Shown: positions 7,201-14,897 of the stretch, piece after piece
Numbering within the stretch: the first letter of the stretch is position 1
Layout of the letters: each line of letters begins with the position of its first letter
From: Clostridia bacterium
Lineage (GTDB): Bacteria; Bacillota; Clostridia; Christensenellales; Aristaeellaceae
Reading direction: 5' to 3'
Assembly: GCA_017526525.1 (NCBI GenBank)
Contig: JAFXRG010000026.1
Coordinates: 1-46,683, forward strand
DNA length: 46,683 bases
Program-made: the position numbers and the translations under genes
The notes under the pieces: generated by a model
What the model was told of the DNA's origin: nothing
The model's database searches: none
Seen by the model: only the letters and a program-made list of their open reading frames with translations

Positions 7201-8192
7201 AGCATCCGGTCCACGGCGTAATACATGGTATTCTCGTGGGTAAAGAGCATTTCGGCCTGGCGCAGGGATCCCAGGATGTTGAACCGCTCGTGCTGCACGG
7301 AGGGGCAGCCGCAGGACTCGGTCAGCACCAGGCGGTAGCGGTGGGTCAGCACCGGCATTTCCGCCGGAACGTTTTTCGGGTCCCAGGCGAGGATCCGCTC
7401 CATAACCAGCCGGGCCAGGTCCCGGGGATTGCTGTCGCAGGTGGTCATCTGGGGCTGCACCAGGTAGGCGGTGGGCGTGCCGTCAAAGCCGGTGACGATC
7501 ACGTCCTCCGGCACGCGGATTTTATGGCGCTTGAGCAGGTCGCACACGGCGGTGGCCATGCTGTCGTTGGCGCATACAATGGCCCCGGGCAGCTTTTTCC
7601 GCTCCGCCATCAGGGCCTGGACAATCTGCACGGCGATGGTATCCAGGTAGTTGCCGTAGGCAAAATGCTCCGTATCCCGGGGCAGGCCGAACTCGTCCAT
7701 CACGTCCTGCCAGCATTTCAGGCGCAGGCGGGAGTTGTCCTCGTCCGCAAGGCCGGCAATGTAAAAGAAATCGCGGACGCCGTGATCCCGCACCAGGTGG
7801 CGGATCAGGTCCCGGTAGGTTTCCGCGTAGTCGTCAATAATGCTTTCGCAGAGGGGATGGCGCCCGCCCAGGTACAGCACGGGAATTTTCGCGGTGCGGG
7901 CGTGGCGGATCATGCTTTCCAGCCGGTCCTGATCGTAAATGTTCCCGTGAAGAATCACCAGGGCGGAAAGCAGGTCGTACCGGATCATGTCGTACACGCA
8001 GCCGGTGACGTTGCCGCCCCGGTGGGACCAGTACCAGTCCAGGGAAGAATTGAACACAACAATGCCGAACCCCTCCGTCCGGGCGGCGGCGTCCAGCGCG
8101 CAGAGAAAATCATCTTTCAGGAATGTGTGCGCCTGGGAAACACAGACGCCGATCAGCCTGGGATGATCCAGAATTACAGAACTGTCTTCCAA
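4299..8192 (-). CDS. LacI-type sensor / degenerate GGDEF / EAL phosphodiesterase with beta-helix-like tail
   Basis: A 1297-residue cytoplasmic-looking protein without signal peptide or membrane span. Residues ~10-285 resemble a LacI-type periplasmic-binding fold lacking the DNA-binding headpiece (VIVTGFDGTPTA, IVCANDSMA). A linker of ~190 residues follows, then a GGDEF domain (~490-650) whose site is degenerate (RIGEDQF). The EAL domain (~665-910) keeps YEALMR, INTIP, FELTE, AIDDFGTG, IKID, LAEGVET and QGFYTGRP, so c-di-GMP hydrolysis is plausible. The last ~350 residues are short Gly/Ser-rich repeats with many IGS and VGIGS turns, like a parallel beta-helix. The start is TTG: caa at 8190-8192 read on the minus strand, preceded by a strong GGGGGAGG site. 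It is a single gene ended by a transposon. Confidence 0.88.
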   Translation of the reverse strand: MEDSSVILDHPRLIGVCVSQAHTFLKDDFLCALDAAARTEGFGIVVFNSSLDWYWSHRGGNVTGCVYDMIRYDLLSALVILHGNIYDQDRLESMIRHARTAKIPVLYLGGRHPLCESIIDDYAETYRDLIRHLVRDHGVRDFFYIAGLADEDNSRLRLKCWQDVMDEFGLPRDTEHFAYGNYLDTIAVQIVQALMAERKKLPGAIVCANDSMATAVCDLLKRHKIRVPEDVIVTGFDGTPTAYLVQPQMTTCDSNPRDLARLVMERILAWDPKNVPAEMPVLTHRYRLVLTESCGCPSVQHERFNILGSLRQAEMLFTHENTMYYAVDRMLDEKELYPFLNRISELLLPDSALYLNRSLLETNPDTDNMPDHPEDELIMIPHCEADHTPALRKVYLRDMPLPSRASSGVTVLNIVHSDTRVCGFYAAHTDDLGSDAQLIKRLSDVLNLVASVQLGRIRQQQLVAQLENNLYVDSVAGLSNLKGLTRWYEQYAAQESSRNRMLAVSVYGIPRYSWIYETYGMAETEEVIGVVTRALMVANPEAMHIARIGEDQFAVVDAPTDGDALAASIIRSTERFYKQIEQYNTGTTKPYYLEVSCGVTQLERNWNPVPLESLISLAVGEMYLNRLRAKDPKQADARDRGGEMQSGAFNLLMEKNLFRFHFQPIVDAHSGMIHAYEALMRTDPVINLAPLEILRIARSQGRLDEVEHATVFGIMERYVRNYNDFAGCKVFINTIPGHFLNEEDCNALISKYESFLDCFVFELTEDNPTSDEELERLKRVCKPGAQTQVAIDDFGTGHSNILNLLRYAPQIIKIDRGLIAGIATDANRRLFVRNTIDFAHQNGIRALAEGVETSDELRTVIDCGIDLIQGFYTGRPAETPARAVPDKVLREILDENVHVAQGDREVLFYEPEGNERIDLLDLSIRKYSSVILRSGSYSLHGEKSHSIDMNVRIADNSQVSLQLINVNLNGPTEPCIRLGNHSELTLELTGQNTLNRDGIAVPPTAKLTVRGPGNLLVHNARNYSVGIGSNFNDPYGTICLENEGVVALRSSGDKTVGIGGGISGGEGIFIRGCTLDLHANGVSVVGIGSTNGDASIEMEDVRATLHAEGNDVLLIGSAAGSAEIRLSGRFRLSSACERSTAVGTMNGTADVLLSGGSFNATVHCDSGAVLGTFGGEAKVVIRDTDVHLHGEGNRIAGFGSLNGACDTRIESGNISGEVLAGERFLMGNNHSRFMVTGGNIQLFQEGETVPVSPCGAPLTFMNPEGDHFEKTFTDRRATWTYKADRNAEGYLGVWIPY

Positions 8193-8244
8193 GCGGAATT
8201 CCTCCCCCGGATCCTTTTTTTGCGTGTGTTTTTATCTCCCGATG

Positions 8245-8273
8245 AGTATAGCATATCCGCCCGGGAAAAGGAA
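8245..8273 (-). promoter_or_regulatory. Probable promoter of the EAL gene
   Basis: Read on the minus strand, TATACT (8250-8245) is preceded by TGC, an extended -10, with a weak TTCCTT 17 bases further up. It lies about 50 bases before the TTG start. Confidence 0.55.
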
Positions 8274-8280
8274 CATGGCA

Positions 8281-8309
8281 TTGCGAAAAGATGCAAAATA
8301 AGGTATACT
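8281..8309 (+). promoter_or_regulatory. Promoter of the queT-aro operon
   Basis: TTGCGA (8281-8286), a 17-bp spacer and TATACT (8304-8309). Transcription would begin near 8316, leaving a leader of about 93 bases before queT. It is divergent from and close to the EAL promoter. Confidence 0.8.
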
Positions 8310-8315
8310 GCCACC

Positions 8316-8408
8316 TGCATGCATCCGCGTGCGGTGAGTTCGAAACCATCCTCACCGGGGATCCCCCTCCGGCAGTCCCCGAACAAAACTAAGGAGAGAA
8401 AAAAGAAT
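8316..8408 (+). promoter_or_regulatory. Structured queT leader, candidate preQ1 riboswitch
   Basis: The leader holds GGTGAG/CTCACC and then CGGGG (8356-8360) pairing with CCCCG (8377-8381), followed directly by the A-rich tail AACAAAACTAAGGAG containing the ribosome site. A short stem followed by an A-rich tail that merges with the Shine-Dalgarno is the plan of preQ1-I riboswitches, and QueT is a classic preQ1-regulated gene. The loop (16 nt) is longer than in the minimal aptamers I know, and I cannot score it against a covariance model. Loop CTCC could pair with GGAG, giving a translational switch. Confidence 0.42.
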
Positions 8409-8897
8409 ATGAAAAACAGTCCTGTCAAAACGGTCGCCTACGGCGGCGTGATTGCCGCGCTTTACGTGGTGCTGACCCTTCTCATCAACGCCATGGGCCT
8501 GGCGAACGGCGCCATCCAGGTTCGTATTTCGGAGGCCCTGACCATCCTGCCGGTGTTCACCGCGGCCGCCGTTCCCGGGGTCACCCTGGGATGCGTGCTG
8601 GCCAATGTGCTGACCGGCTGCGCCCTGTGGGACGTGGTTTTCGGCTCCCTGGCCACCCTGCTGGGCGCCCTGGGAACCCGGATGCTGCGCAACTGGCCCC
8701 TGCTGGCCTGGATTCCCCCGGTGATCAGCAATATGATCATTGTTCCCGTGGTGCTGCAGAAGGTATACGGCGTGCCGGAAACCTTCTGGTACCTGATGCT
8801 GACGGTTGGCGCGGGAGAAGTGATCAGCTGCGGCGTTCTCGGACTGCTGCTGTATTTTGCCCTGAAGCGCATCCCGAACCTGGATCGGATCTTATAA
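8409..8897 (+). CDS. queT: QueT-family queuosine-precursor transporter (ECF S component)
   Basis: A 162-residue, very hydrophobic protein with five to six membrane segments, matching the QueT family (PF06177): ALYVVLTLL near the N-terminus, then IQVRISEALTILPVF and GCVLANVLTG, the recognisable family blocks. It would be the substrate-binding subunit of an energy-coupling factor transporter for preQ1 or a related deazapurine, using ECF ATPases encoded elsewhere. It is first in a run of seven same-strand genes; only 26 bases separate it from aroB and no terminator is visible between them. The link to the shikimate genes is unusual. AAGGAG at 8391 serves ATG 8409. Confidence 0.88.
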   Translation: MKNSPVKTVAYGGVIAALYVVLTLLINAMGLANGAIQVRISEALTILPVFTAAAVPGVTLGCVLANVLTGCALWDVVFGSLATLLGALGTRMLRNWPLLAWIPPVISNMIIVPVVLQKVYGVPETFWYLMLTVGAGEVISCGVLGLLLYFALKRIPNLDRIL

Positions 8898-8923
8898 AAT
8901 GCAAAGCAAGGAGGTCGCACCGG

Positions 8924-9958
8924 ATGAAATCTGTTGTGATTCCCATGAACCTGGGAGCGGACAGCTATAACATCACGCTGGAGCGGGGAGGCCTCCGCAG
9001 CGCAGGAACGATTCTGAACCTTCGCCGGAAGGTCATGCTGGTAACGGACAGCGGCGTACCCGAAAAATGGGTACGCCTGCTGAAAGCCCAGTGTGGCGGG
9101 GCGGAGGTTTTTTCCTTTCCCGCGGGGGAGAAAAGCAAAAACCTGGATACCTACGCCGAACTGCTGCGGCGGATGATGGCCTTCGGCATGTCCCGGGGGG
9201 ACTGCGTCTGCGCCGTGGGCGGCGGCGTGGTCGGGGACCTGGCGGGCTTTGCCGCCGCCTGCTATATGCGGGGCGTGGATTTTTACAACTGTCCCACCAC
9301 AGTGCTGAGCCAGGTGGATTCCTCCATCGGGGGAAAAACGGCGGTGGACCTGGACGGCATCAAAAACATCGTGGGCGCCTTTTACCAGCCGAAGGCCGTG
9401 CTGATCGACCCGGAGGTGCTGTCCACCCTGCCCCGGCGGCAGGTTGCCAACGGCCTGGCGGAGGCGGTGAAAATGGCCCTGTGCTTTGACGCGGAGGAGT
9501 TTGCCCGCTTTGAAAACGAGGATACGGACGCCCGGATGGACGGGGTGATCGAGCGGGCGCTGCGCATCAAAAAAGCGGTGGTGGAGCAGGACGCGAAGGA
9601 GCGGGGCCTGCGCCGGGCCCTGAACTTCGGCCACACCCTGGGCCACGGCATTGAGGCGGTGCTTACCGGGGAGCAGGGGCTGTACCACGGGGAATGCGTG
9701 GCCCTGGGCATGCTGCCCATGTGCGGCGAAAGCCTCCGGCCCCGGGTGGAAAAGGTGCTGGAAAAAACCGGGCTTCCCACCCGCTGCGAAGCGGAGGTTT
9801 CCCGGGTCATCGCCGCGGCGGCCCACGACAAAAAGGCGGACGGGGACGCCGTCATCGCCATCCGGGTGGAAACGCCCGGAACCTTTACGGAGCAGAAAAT
9901 GACGCCGGAGGAGCTTTCGGCGCGCTATACCGCGGTTTTCGGGGAGGGAAGAGCATGA
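8924..9958 (+). CDS. aroB: 3-dehydroquinate synthase
   Basis: A 344-residue enzyme converting DAHP to 3-dehydroquinate, step two of the shikimate pathway, with NAD and a divalent metal in the cytoplasm. Hallmarks are GGGVVGDLAGF for NAD binding, DSSIGGKTAVDL, and the metal-binding NFGHTLGHGIE. Length is typical. ATG 8924 follows AAGGAGG by 9 bases. The stop overlaps the start of aroC (ATGA), indicating translational coupling. No DAHP synthase gene is in the window, so the first step is encoded elsewhere. Confidence 0.96.
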   Translation: MKSVVIPMNLGADSYNITLERGGLRSAGTILNLRRKVMLVTDSGVPEKWVRLLKAQCGGAEVFSFPAGEKSKNLDTYAELLRRMMAFGMSRGDCVCAVGGGVVGDLAGFAAACYMRGVDFYNCPTTVLSQVDSSIGGKTAVDLDGIKNIVGAFYQPKAVLIDPEVLSTLPRRQVANGLAEAVKMALCFDAEEFARFENEDTDARMDGVIERALRIKKAVVEQDAKERGLRRALNFGHTLGHGIEAVLTGEQGLYHGECVALGMLPMCGESLRPRVEKVLEKTGLPTRCEAEVSRVIAAAAHDKKADGDAVIAIRVETPGTFTEQKMTPEELSARYTAVFGEGRA

Positions 9959-11046
9959 AAAACACCTTTGGCACCAGCGTCTGCGTGACCCTGTTCGGGG
10001 AAAGCCACGGCCCGGCCATCGGCGCCGTGCTGGACGGCCTGGCCCCGGGAATCCCGGTGGATGAAAAGCAGATTGCCCGCCAGCTGGAACTGCGCCGGCC
10101 GGCAGGGCGGATTTCCACCGCCCGGCAGGAGCCGGACCCGTTCCGCATTGTCAGCGGCGTCTTTGAGGGAAAAACCACCGGAACGCCCCTGACTCTCCTG
10201 ATTCCCAACACGGATACCCGCAGCGGGGATTACCGGCGGGGTGCCCTGCGGCCCGGCCATGCGGACTATACCGCCCATATCAAGTATCACGGCTTTGAGG
10301 ATTACCGGGGCGGCGGCCATTTCAGCGGCCGGATTACGGCAGCCCTGACGGCCGCCGGAGCTGTGGCCGTCGGCGCGCTCCGGCTCAGGGGCATCCGCAT
10401 CGGCACCCATATTGCCCGGTGCGCGGGCATCCGGGACGCGGACTTCACGGACTTTGAAAAAGACATTGACCGGCTGAACGAAATGCCTTTCGCCGTGCTG
10501 GACGAGGCAAAGGGCGCGGAAATGCGGGCGGCGGTGGAACAGGCGGCCGCGGAGGGCGACAGCGTCGGCGGCGTGCTGGAAACCGCGGTCACGGGCATGC
10601 CGGCGGGGGTCGGGGAGCCCTGGTTTGATACCCTGGAGGGGCTGCTGGCCCACGGGCTGTTTGCCATTCCCGCGGTGAAGGGCGTGGAATTCGGGGATGG
10701 CTTTGCCCTGGCGGAAAAGCGGGGCAGCGAGGCCAACGACGCCTTTGCCCTGCGGCAGGGAAAAACCGTGACCCGCACCAATCACAACGGCGGTATTAAC
10801 GGGGGCATTTCCAACGGCATGCCCCTGCTGTTCCGCTGCGCGGTGAAGCCGACGCCCTCCATTGCCCTGCCCCAGGATTCCGTGAACGCGGAGGGTACGG
10901 CGGAGGAAACCCTGCAGCTGGGCGGGCGCCATGACCCGGCGGTGGTGCACCGGGCGCGGGTGGTGGCGGACAGCGTTACGGCGCTGGTGCTTTGCGACGC
11001 GCTGGCCCTGCGCTTCGGCACGGACTGGCTGGGAGGCGGCATATGA
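9955..11046 (+). CDS. aroC: Chorismate synthase
   Basis: A 363-residue FMN-dependent enzyme turning EPSP into chorismate, the final shikimate step. Signature blocks are FGESHGPAIG at the N-terminus, GRISTARQEPD, RPGHADYT and GGGHFSGRITA, and NGGISNGMP in the C-terminal half. It overlaps both neighbours by 4 bases (ATGA at 9955 and 11043), so aroB, aroC and aroE/K are tightly coupled. Full-length with no missing motif seen. Confidence 0.96.
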   Translation: MKNTFGTSVCVTLFGESHGPAIGAVLDGLAPGIPVDEKQIARQLELRRPAGRISTARQEPDPFRIVSGVFEGKTTGTPLTLLIPNTDTRSGDYRRGALRPGHADYTAHIKYHGFEDYRGGGHFSGRITAALTAAGAVAVGALRLRGIRIGTHIARCAGIRDADFTDFEKDIDRLNEMPFAVLDEAKGAEMRAAVEQAAAEGDSVGGVLETAVTGMPAGVGEPWFDTLEGLLAHGLFAIPAVKGVEFGDGFALAEKRGSEANDAFALRQGKTVTRTNHNGGINGGISNGMPLLFRCAVKPTPSIALPQDSVNAEGTAEETLQLGGRHDPAVVHRARVVADSVTALVLCDALALRFGTDWLGGGI

Positions 11047-12281
11047 TTTACGGACTGATCGGCCGGCCCCTGGGCCACAGCTTTTCCGCGGAAATCCACG
11101 CCCGGCTGGGCCGGGAGCCCTACGAGCTGCGGGAGCTGGCGGAGGAGGAAGTGGGCCCCTTCCTGCGCAGCGGGGAGTTCCGCGGCATCAATGTGACCAT
11201 TCCCTATAAGCAGGCGGTGATGCCCTTCCTGGATGAAATCAGCGAAACCGCCCGGGAAATCGGCGCGGTGAATACCGTGGTCCGCCGGGACGGCCGGCTG
11301 TACGGGGACAACACGGACGCTGCCGGCCTGCGGGGGCTGCTGGACCGCCTGGGGGCGGACCTGCGCGGAAAAAAAGTGCTGATTTTAGGCACAGGCGGTA
11401 CCAGCCGCACCGCCCGCTACGTATCAATCAAGGCGGGCGCCCGGGAAGTGATCCGGGTCAGCCGCACCGCCCGGGAAGGCGCGGTCACCTATGCGCAGGC
11501 CGCCCGGGACCACGGGGACGCGGAAATCCTGATCAACACCACCCCCTGCGGCATGTATCCGCACAACGGGGATTGCCCGGCGGACCTTTCCCTTTTTCCG
11601 GCCCTGGAGGCGGCGGCGGACGTGATTTACAATCCCCTGCGCACTAACCTGGTGCTGGCGGCCCGGGAGCGGGGCATTCCCGCGGAGGGCGGGCTGTATA
11701 TGCTGACCGCCCAGGCGGTGCGGGCGGCGGAGCTGTTCCGGGATACCGCCTATCCGCCGGATACCGCGGAAAAAATCTGCCGGCAGCTGCTGGCGGAAAA
11801 GGAAAACCTGGTGCTGATCGGCATGCCGGGCAGCGGCAAGAGCACCGTTTCCGCGGCGCTGCAGCTGCGGAGCGGCAGGCCCGTGGTGGATACCGACGCG
11901 CGGATTGAGGAAAAGGCGGGCCGGAGTATTCCGGAGATTTTCCGGCTGGAGGGGGAGAAAGCCTTCCGGGACCTGGAAAGCGAAGTGATCGGGGAAGTCT
12001 CGGCCCTGGGCGGGCAGGTTATCGCCACCGGCGGCGGCGCGGTGCTGCGGCCGGAAAACGTCCGGGCCCTGCGGCGCAACGGCCGGCTGGTCCTGCTGGA
12101 GCGCCCGGCGGAGGAGCTGACGCCCACGGCGGACCGGCCCCTGGCGGATACCCGGGAAAAAATGGAGCGGCTGCGCCTGGAGCGGGAGCCGGTGTACCGG
12201 GCGGCGGCGGACTTCACGGTGCGCCTGCGGGGCACGCCGGAGGAAGCTGCGGAAGAAATTGAAAGCAGGTGGCTGGATTGA
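11043..12281 (+). CDS. aroE/aroK: Shikimate dehydrogenase-shikimate kinase fusion
   Basis: One 412-residue polypeptide carrying two consecutive shikimate steps. Residues 1-~255 are AroE: GHSFSAEIHA for shikimate binding, INVTIPYK with the catalytic lysine, NTDAAGL, and GTGGTSRTA for NADP. Residues ~258-412 are AroK: Walker A GMPGSGKST, the shikimate-binding DTDARIEE, ATGGGAVL and the lid TADRPLA. The linker is short (about CRQLLAEKEN), so the domains are directly joined. The frame is continuous. AroE would reduce 3-dehydroshikimate and the kinase phosphorylate the product. Fusions of neighbouring shikimate enzymes are known; this AroE-AroK order is less common than separate genes. Confidence 0.95.
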   Translation: MIYGLIGRPLGHSFSAEIHARLGREPYELRELAEEEVGPFLRSGEFRGINVTIPYKQAVMPFLDEISETAREIGAVNTVVRRDGRLYGDNTDAAGLRGLLDRLGADLRGKKVLILGTGGTSRTARYVSIKAGAREVIRVSRTAREGAVTYAQAARDHGDAEILINTTPCGMYPHNGDCPADLSLFPALEAAADVIYNPLRTNLVLAARERGIPAEGGLYMLTAQAVRAAELFRDTAYPPDTAEKICRQLLAEKENLVLIGMPGSGKSTVSAALQLRSGRPVVDTDARIEEKAGRSIPEIFRLEGEKAFRDLESEVIGEVSALGGQVIATGGGAVLRPENVRALRRNGRLVLLERPAEELTPTADRPLADTREKMERLRLEREPVYRAAADFTVRLRGTPEEAAEEIESRWLD

Positions 12282-12724
12282 AAATCCTGGTAATCAACGG
12301 ACCGAACCTGAACATGCTGGGCATCCGGGAGCCGGGGCTCTACGGGCGGGAAACCTATAGGGACCTGCTGGAGAAAATCCGCGCCCACGCGGCGAAAACC
12401 GGCACGGAGGTTGCCTTCTTCCAGTCCAACCATGAAGGGGCCCTGGTGGACGCCATCCAGGAGGCCTGGGGAAAGCAGGACGGCATCGTGCTGAATCCCG
12501 GCGCCTATACGCATACCAGCGTGGCCCTGCTGGACGCCCTGAAGGCGGTGGGCATCCCCACGGTGGAGGTGCACATCACGGACGTGGACAGCCGGGAGGA
12601 TTTCCGGAAAATCAGCTACGTGCGTGCGGCCTGCGTGCGAACCATTTCCGGCCGCGGAACGGACGGATACCTGGAAGCGATGGATTTCCTGGCGGAGGAA
12701 TACGGCCATGCGGATGGAAATTAA
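12278..12724 (+). CDS. aroQ: Type II 3-dehydroquinate dehydratase
   Basis: A 148-residue type II dehydroquinase, forming 3-dehydroshikimate. Visible are NGPNLNMLG at the N-terminus, the catalytic tyrosine in REPGLYG, NHEGALVDAIQ, NPGAYTHTS and the histidine in VEVHITD. I chose TTG 12278, which overlaps the aroE/K stop as TTGA, because it gives the family-typical MKILVINGPN start; GTG 12269 is in frame and would add three residues. Functionally it acts between AroB and AroE although it sits after them in the operon. Confidence 0.94.
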   Translation: MKILVINGPNLNMLGIREPGLYGRETYRDLLEKIRAHAAKTGTEVAFFQSNHEGALVDAIQEAWGKQDGIVLNPGAYTHTSVALLDALKAVGIPTVEVHITDVDSREDFRKISYVRAACVRTISGRGTDGYLEAMDFLAEEYGHADGN

Positions 12725-13913
12725 GCCCGGAACCCTCCGGGGCGAAATTCCGGCGCCGCCCTCCAAGTCCATGGCCCACCGGATGCTGATCTGCGCGGCG
12801 CTGGCCCAGGGTGAAAGCCGGATAAGCCCCATTGAGCCCTCCGAGGACATCCTGGCCACCTGCGACGGCCTGCGGGCCCTGGGGGCGGACATCCGGGAGG
12901 AAAACGGCGCCCTGCGGGTCACGGGCTGCCGGCCGGCGGAGGCGGAAAGCGTCGTGCTTCCCTGCCGGGAAAGCGGCAGCACCCTGCGATTCCTGCTGCC
13001 CCTGTGCCTGCTGAGCGGCCGGGAAATGCTGCTGACCGGCAGCGGGCGGCTGCCGGAGCGCCCGCTGGATGTTTATGAAACCCTCTGCGCGGAGCAGGGA
13101 TTCCGCCTGGAGCGTTCGGCGGAAGGCATCCGGGTGCAGGGAACCCTGCGGGCCGGGGAATACACGGTGCGGGGGGACCTGAGCAGCCAGTTCCTGACGG
13201 GCCTGGCCTATGCCCTGTCGGTTACGGAAGGGGACAGTGTCCTGCATATCCTGCCGCCCCTGGAAAGCGAACCGTACCTGCGGATGACCCTGGAGGCCAT
13301 GAAGCTTTCCGGGGTGGAGGCGGCCTGGACGGATCCCCTGACCCTGCGGATTCCCGGCGGCGCCCGGTACCGGGCCGGGGAAAAAACCGTGGAAGGGGAC
13401 TGGTCCAACGCGGCGTTCTTTGAAGCCCTGCGGGAGGACGGCCATCCGGTCCGGGTGACCGGCCTGCGGGAGGACAGCCTCCAGGGAGACCGGATCTGCC
13501 GGGAATACTTCCGCCGGATCCGGGAAGGCGGGGCGGAAACGGATGTAACGGACTGCCCGGACCTGGCGCCGGTGCTGATGGCCTTTGCGGCGATGCGGGG
13601 CGGCGCCCGGCTGACCGGAACCCGGCGGCTGCGCTTCAAGGAAAGCGACCGGGGGGCGGTTATGGCGGAGGAGCTGGCGAAGTTTGGCGTTTCCGTTGCA
13701 GCGGGGGAAAACGAAATCACCGTTTCCGGCGGATCCCTCCGGGCGCCCCGGGAAACGCTGCAGGGGCATAACGACCATCGGATTGTGATGGCGCTGGCGG
13801 TGCTTTGCCTCCGCACCGGCGGGGTGCTGGAGGGGGCGGAGGCGGTGCGCAAAAGCTATCCCGGGTTCTGGGACGCCCTGCGCTCCCTGGGCGCGGAAAT
13901 CACCGCCGGATAA
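12708..13913 (+). CDS. aroA: 3-phosphoshikimate 1-carboxyvinyltransferase (EPSP synthase)
   Basis: A 401-residue enzyme joining PEP to shikimate 3-phosphate. Motifs include PPSKSMAHR near residue 20, SGSTLRFLLPL, LSSQFLTGL, DWSNAAFF and HNDHRIVMALAVL near the C-terminus. The start at 12708 overlaps the end of aroQ by 17 bases; GGAGG at 12694-12698 gives 9-base spacing, while ATG 12714 is a second possible start. Somewhat shorter than the ~427-residue enterobacterial enzyme, but the two inverse halves are complete. Confidence 0.95.
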   Translation: MRMEIKPGTLRGEIPAPPSKSMAHRMLICAALAQGESRISPIEPSEDILATCDGLRALGADIREENGALRVTGCRPAEAESVVLPCRESGSTLRFLLPLCLLSGREMLLTGSGRLPERPLDVYETLCAEQGFRLERSAEGIRVQGTLRAGEYTVRGDLSSQFLTGLAYALSVTEGDSVLHILPPLESEPYLRMTLEAMKLSGVEAAWTDPLTLRIPGGARYRAGEKTVEGDWSNAAFFEALREDGHPVRVTGLREDSLQGDRICREYFRRIREGGAETDVTDCPDLAPVLMAFAAMRGGARLTGTRRLRFKESDRGAVMAEELAKFGVSVAAGENEITVSGGSLRAPRETLQGHNDHRIVMALAVLCLRTGGVLEGAEAVRKSYPGFWDALRSLGAEITAG

Positions 13914-13947
13914 AACTTCATAACGGGAAGATTGGGGGAGAGAAACC

Positions 13948-14796
13948 ATGGAATGGATACCCAACCATCGGATCCTGATCGTGGGCCTGGGGCTCATGGG
14001 CGGCAGCTACGCCCGGGCACTGAAGCGCCTGGGGTTCCGCGTGTCTGCCCTGGACCGGGACCCGGAGGCCATTGAATACGCCCTGCGGGAGCATATCATC
14101 CACGAAGGCGCCGCCGGGGAGGACGACCGCCTGGTCCGGGAGGCGGACGCCGTGATTTCGGCCCTGTATCCGGCGGTTTTTCCGGACTGGGTGGAAAAGC
14201 ACCAGCATCTTTTCAAGCCCGGCCTCATGATGACGGACGTGACCGGGGTCAAAAGCTGTATTGTGTACCGGATCCAGGAACTGCTGCGGGAGGACGTTGA
14301 GTTCATTTCCGCCCATCCCATGGCCGGGCGGGAGCTGAGCGGCGTGCAGAACAGCGACGACCGGATTTTCCGGGATGCCAACTATATTGTGGTGCCCACG
14401 GAAAAAAACACCCCGGAGGGCATCAAATGGTGCGGCACCCTGGGGCGGCTGCTGGGCTGCCGGAAAATCGCCGTGCTGGATCCCCGGGAGCATGACGAAA
14501 TGATCGCCTTCGTTTCCCAGCTGACCCACTGCATCGCAGTGTCCCTGATGACCTGCAGCGACAGCACCCACCTGGCGGACTATACCGGGGACTCCTTCCG
14601 GGACCTGACCCGCATCGCCCGCATCAACGATAAAATGTGGAGCGAGCTGTTCATGATGAACCGGGAACCCCTGCTGCGCCAGATGGACACCTTCCTGGCG
14701 GAGCTGACCGCCTTCCGGAACATGCTGGAGGCCGGCGACACGGAGGGCATGCGCGAAAAAATGCGGCTCAGCACCGAGCGCCGCGCTGCCTTCTGA
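13948..14796 (+). CDS. tyrA: Prephenate dehydrogenase
   Basis: A 282-residue NAD-dependent enzyme that oxidatively decarboxylates prephenate to 4-hydroxyphenylpyruvate for tyrosine. The Rossmann motif GLGLMGGSYARAL lies near residue 12 and SAHPMAGREL is the catalytic His region. There is no fused chorismate mutase and no C-terminal ACT domain, so direct tyrosine feedback through ACT is not expected. It closes the aro run, 34 bases after aroA, with GGGGGAG before ATG 13948. No pheA or chorismate mutase gene is present here. Confidence 0.93.
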   Translation: MEWIPNHRILIVGLGLMGGSYARALKRLGFRVSALDRDPEAIEYALREHIIHEGAAGEDDRLVREADAVISALYPAVFPDWVEKHQHLFKPGLMMTDVTGVKSCIVYRIQELLREDVEFISAHPMAGRELSGVQNSDDRIFRDANYIVVPTEKNTPEGIKWCGTLGRLLGCRKIAVLDPREHDEMIAFVSQLTHCIAVSLMTCSDSTHLADYTGDSFRDLTRIARINDKMWSELFMMNREPLLRQMDTFLAELTAFRNMLEAGDTEGMREKMRLSTERRAAF

Positions 14797-14897
14797 TGAT
14801 CCCATTTTCTGCGAATAGCGGAATGCCCGGGAACAAACCTTTCCGGATGCCCGTTATATAAATCGAAACGGTTGAAAGCACAAAGGAGGAAAATTCC

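Noticed and set aside
5979-8897. Long open frame of over 900 codons on the plus strand
   Set aside because: It is antisense to the EAL gene, its translation is rich in His, Gln, Val and Gly with no domain, and its end is simply the queT gene in frame.
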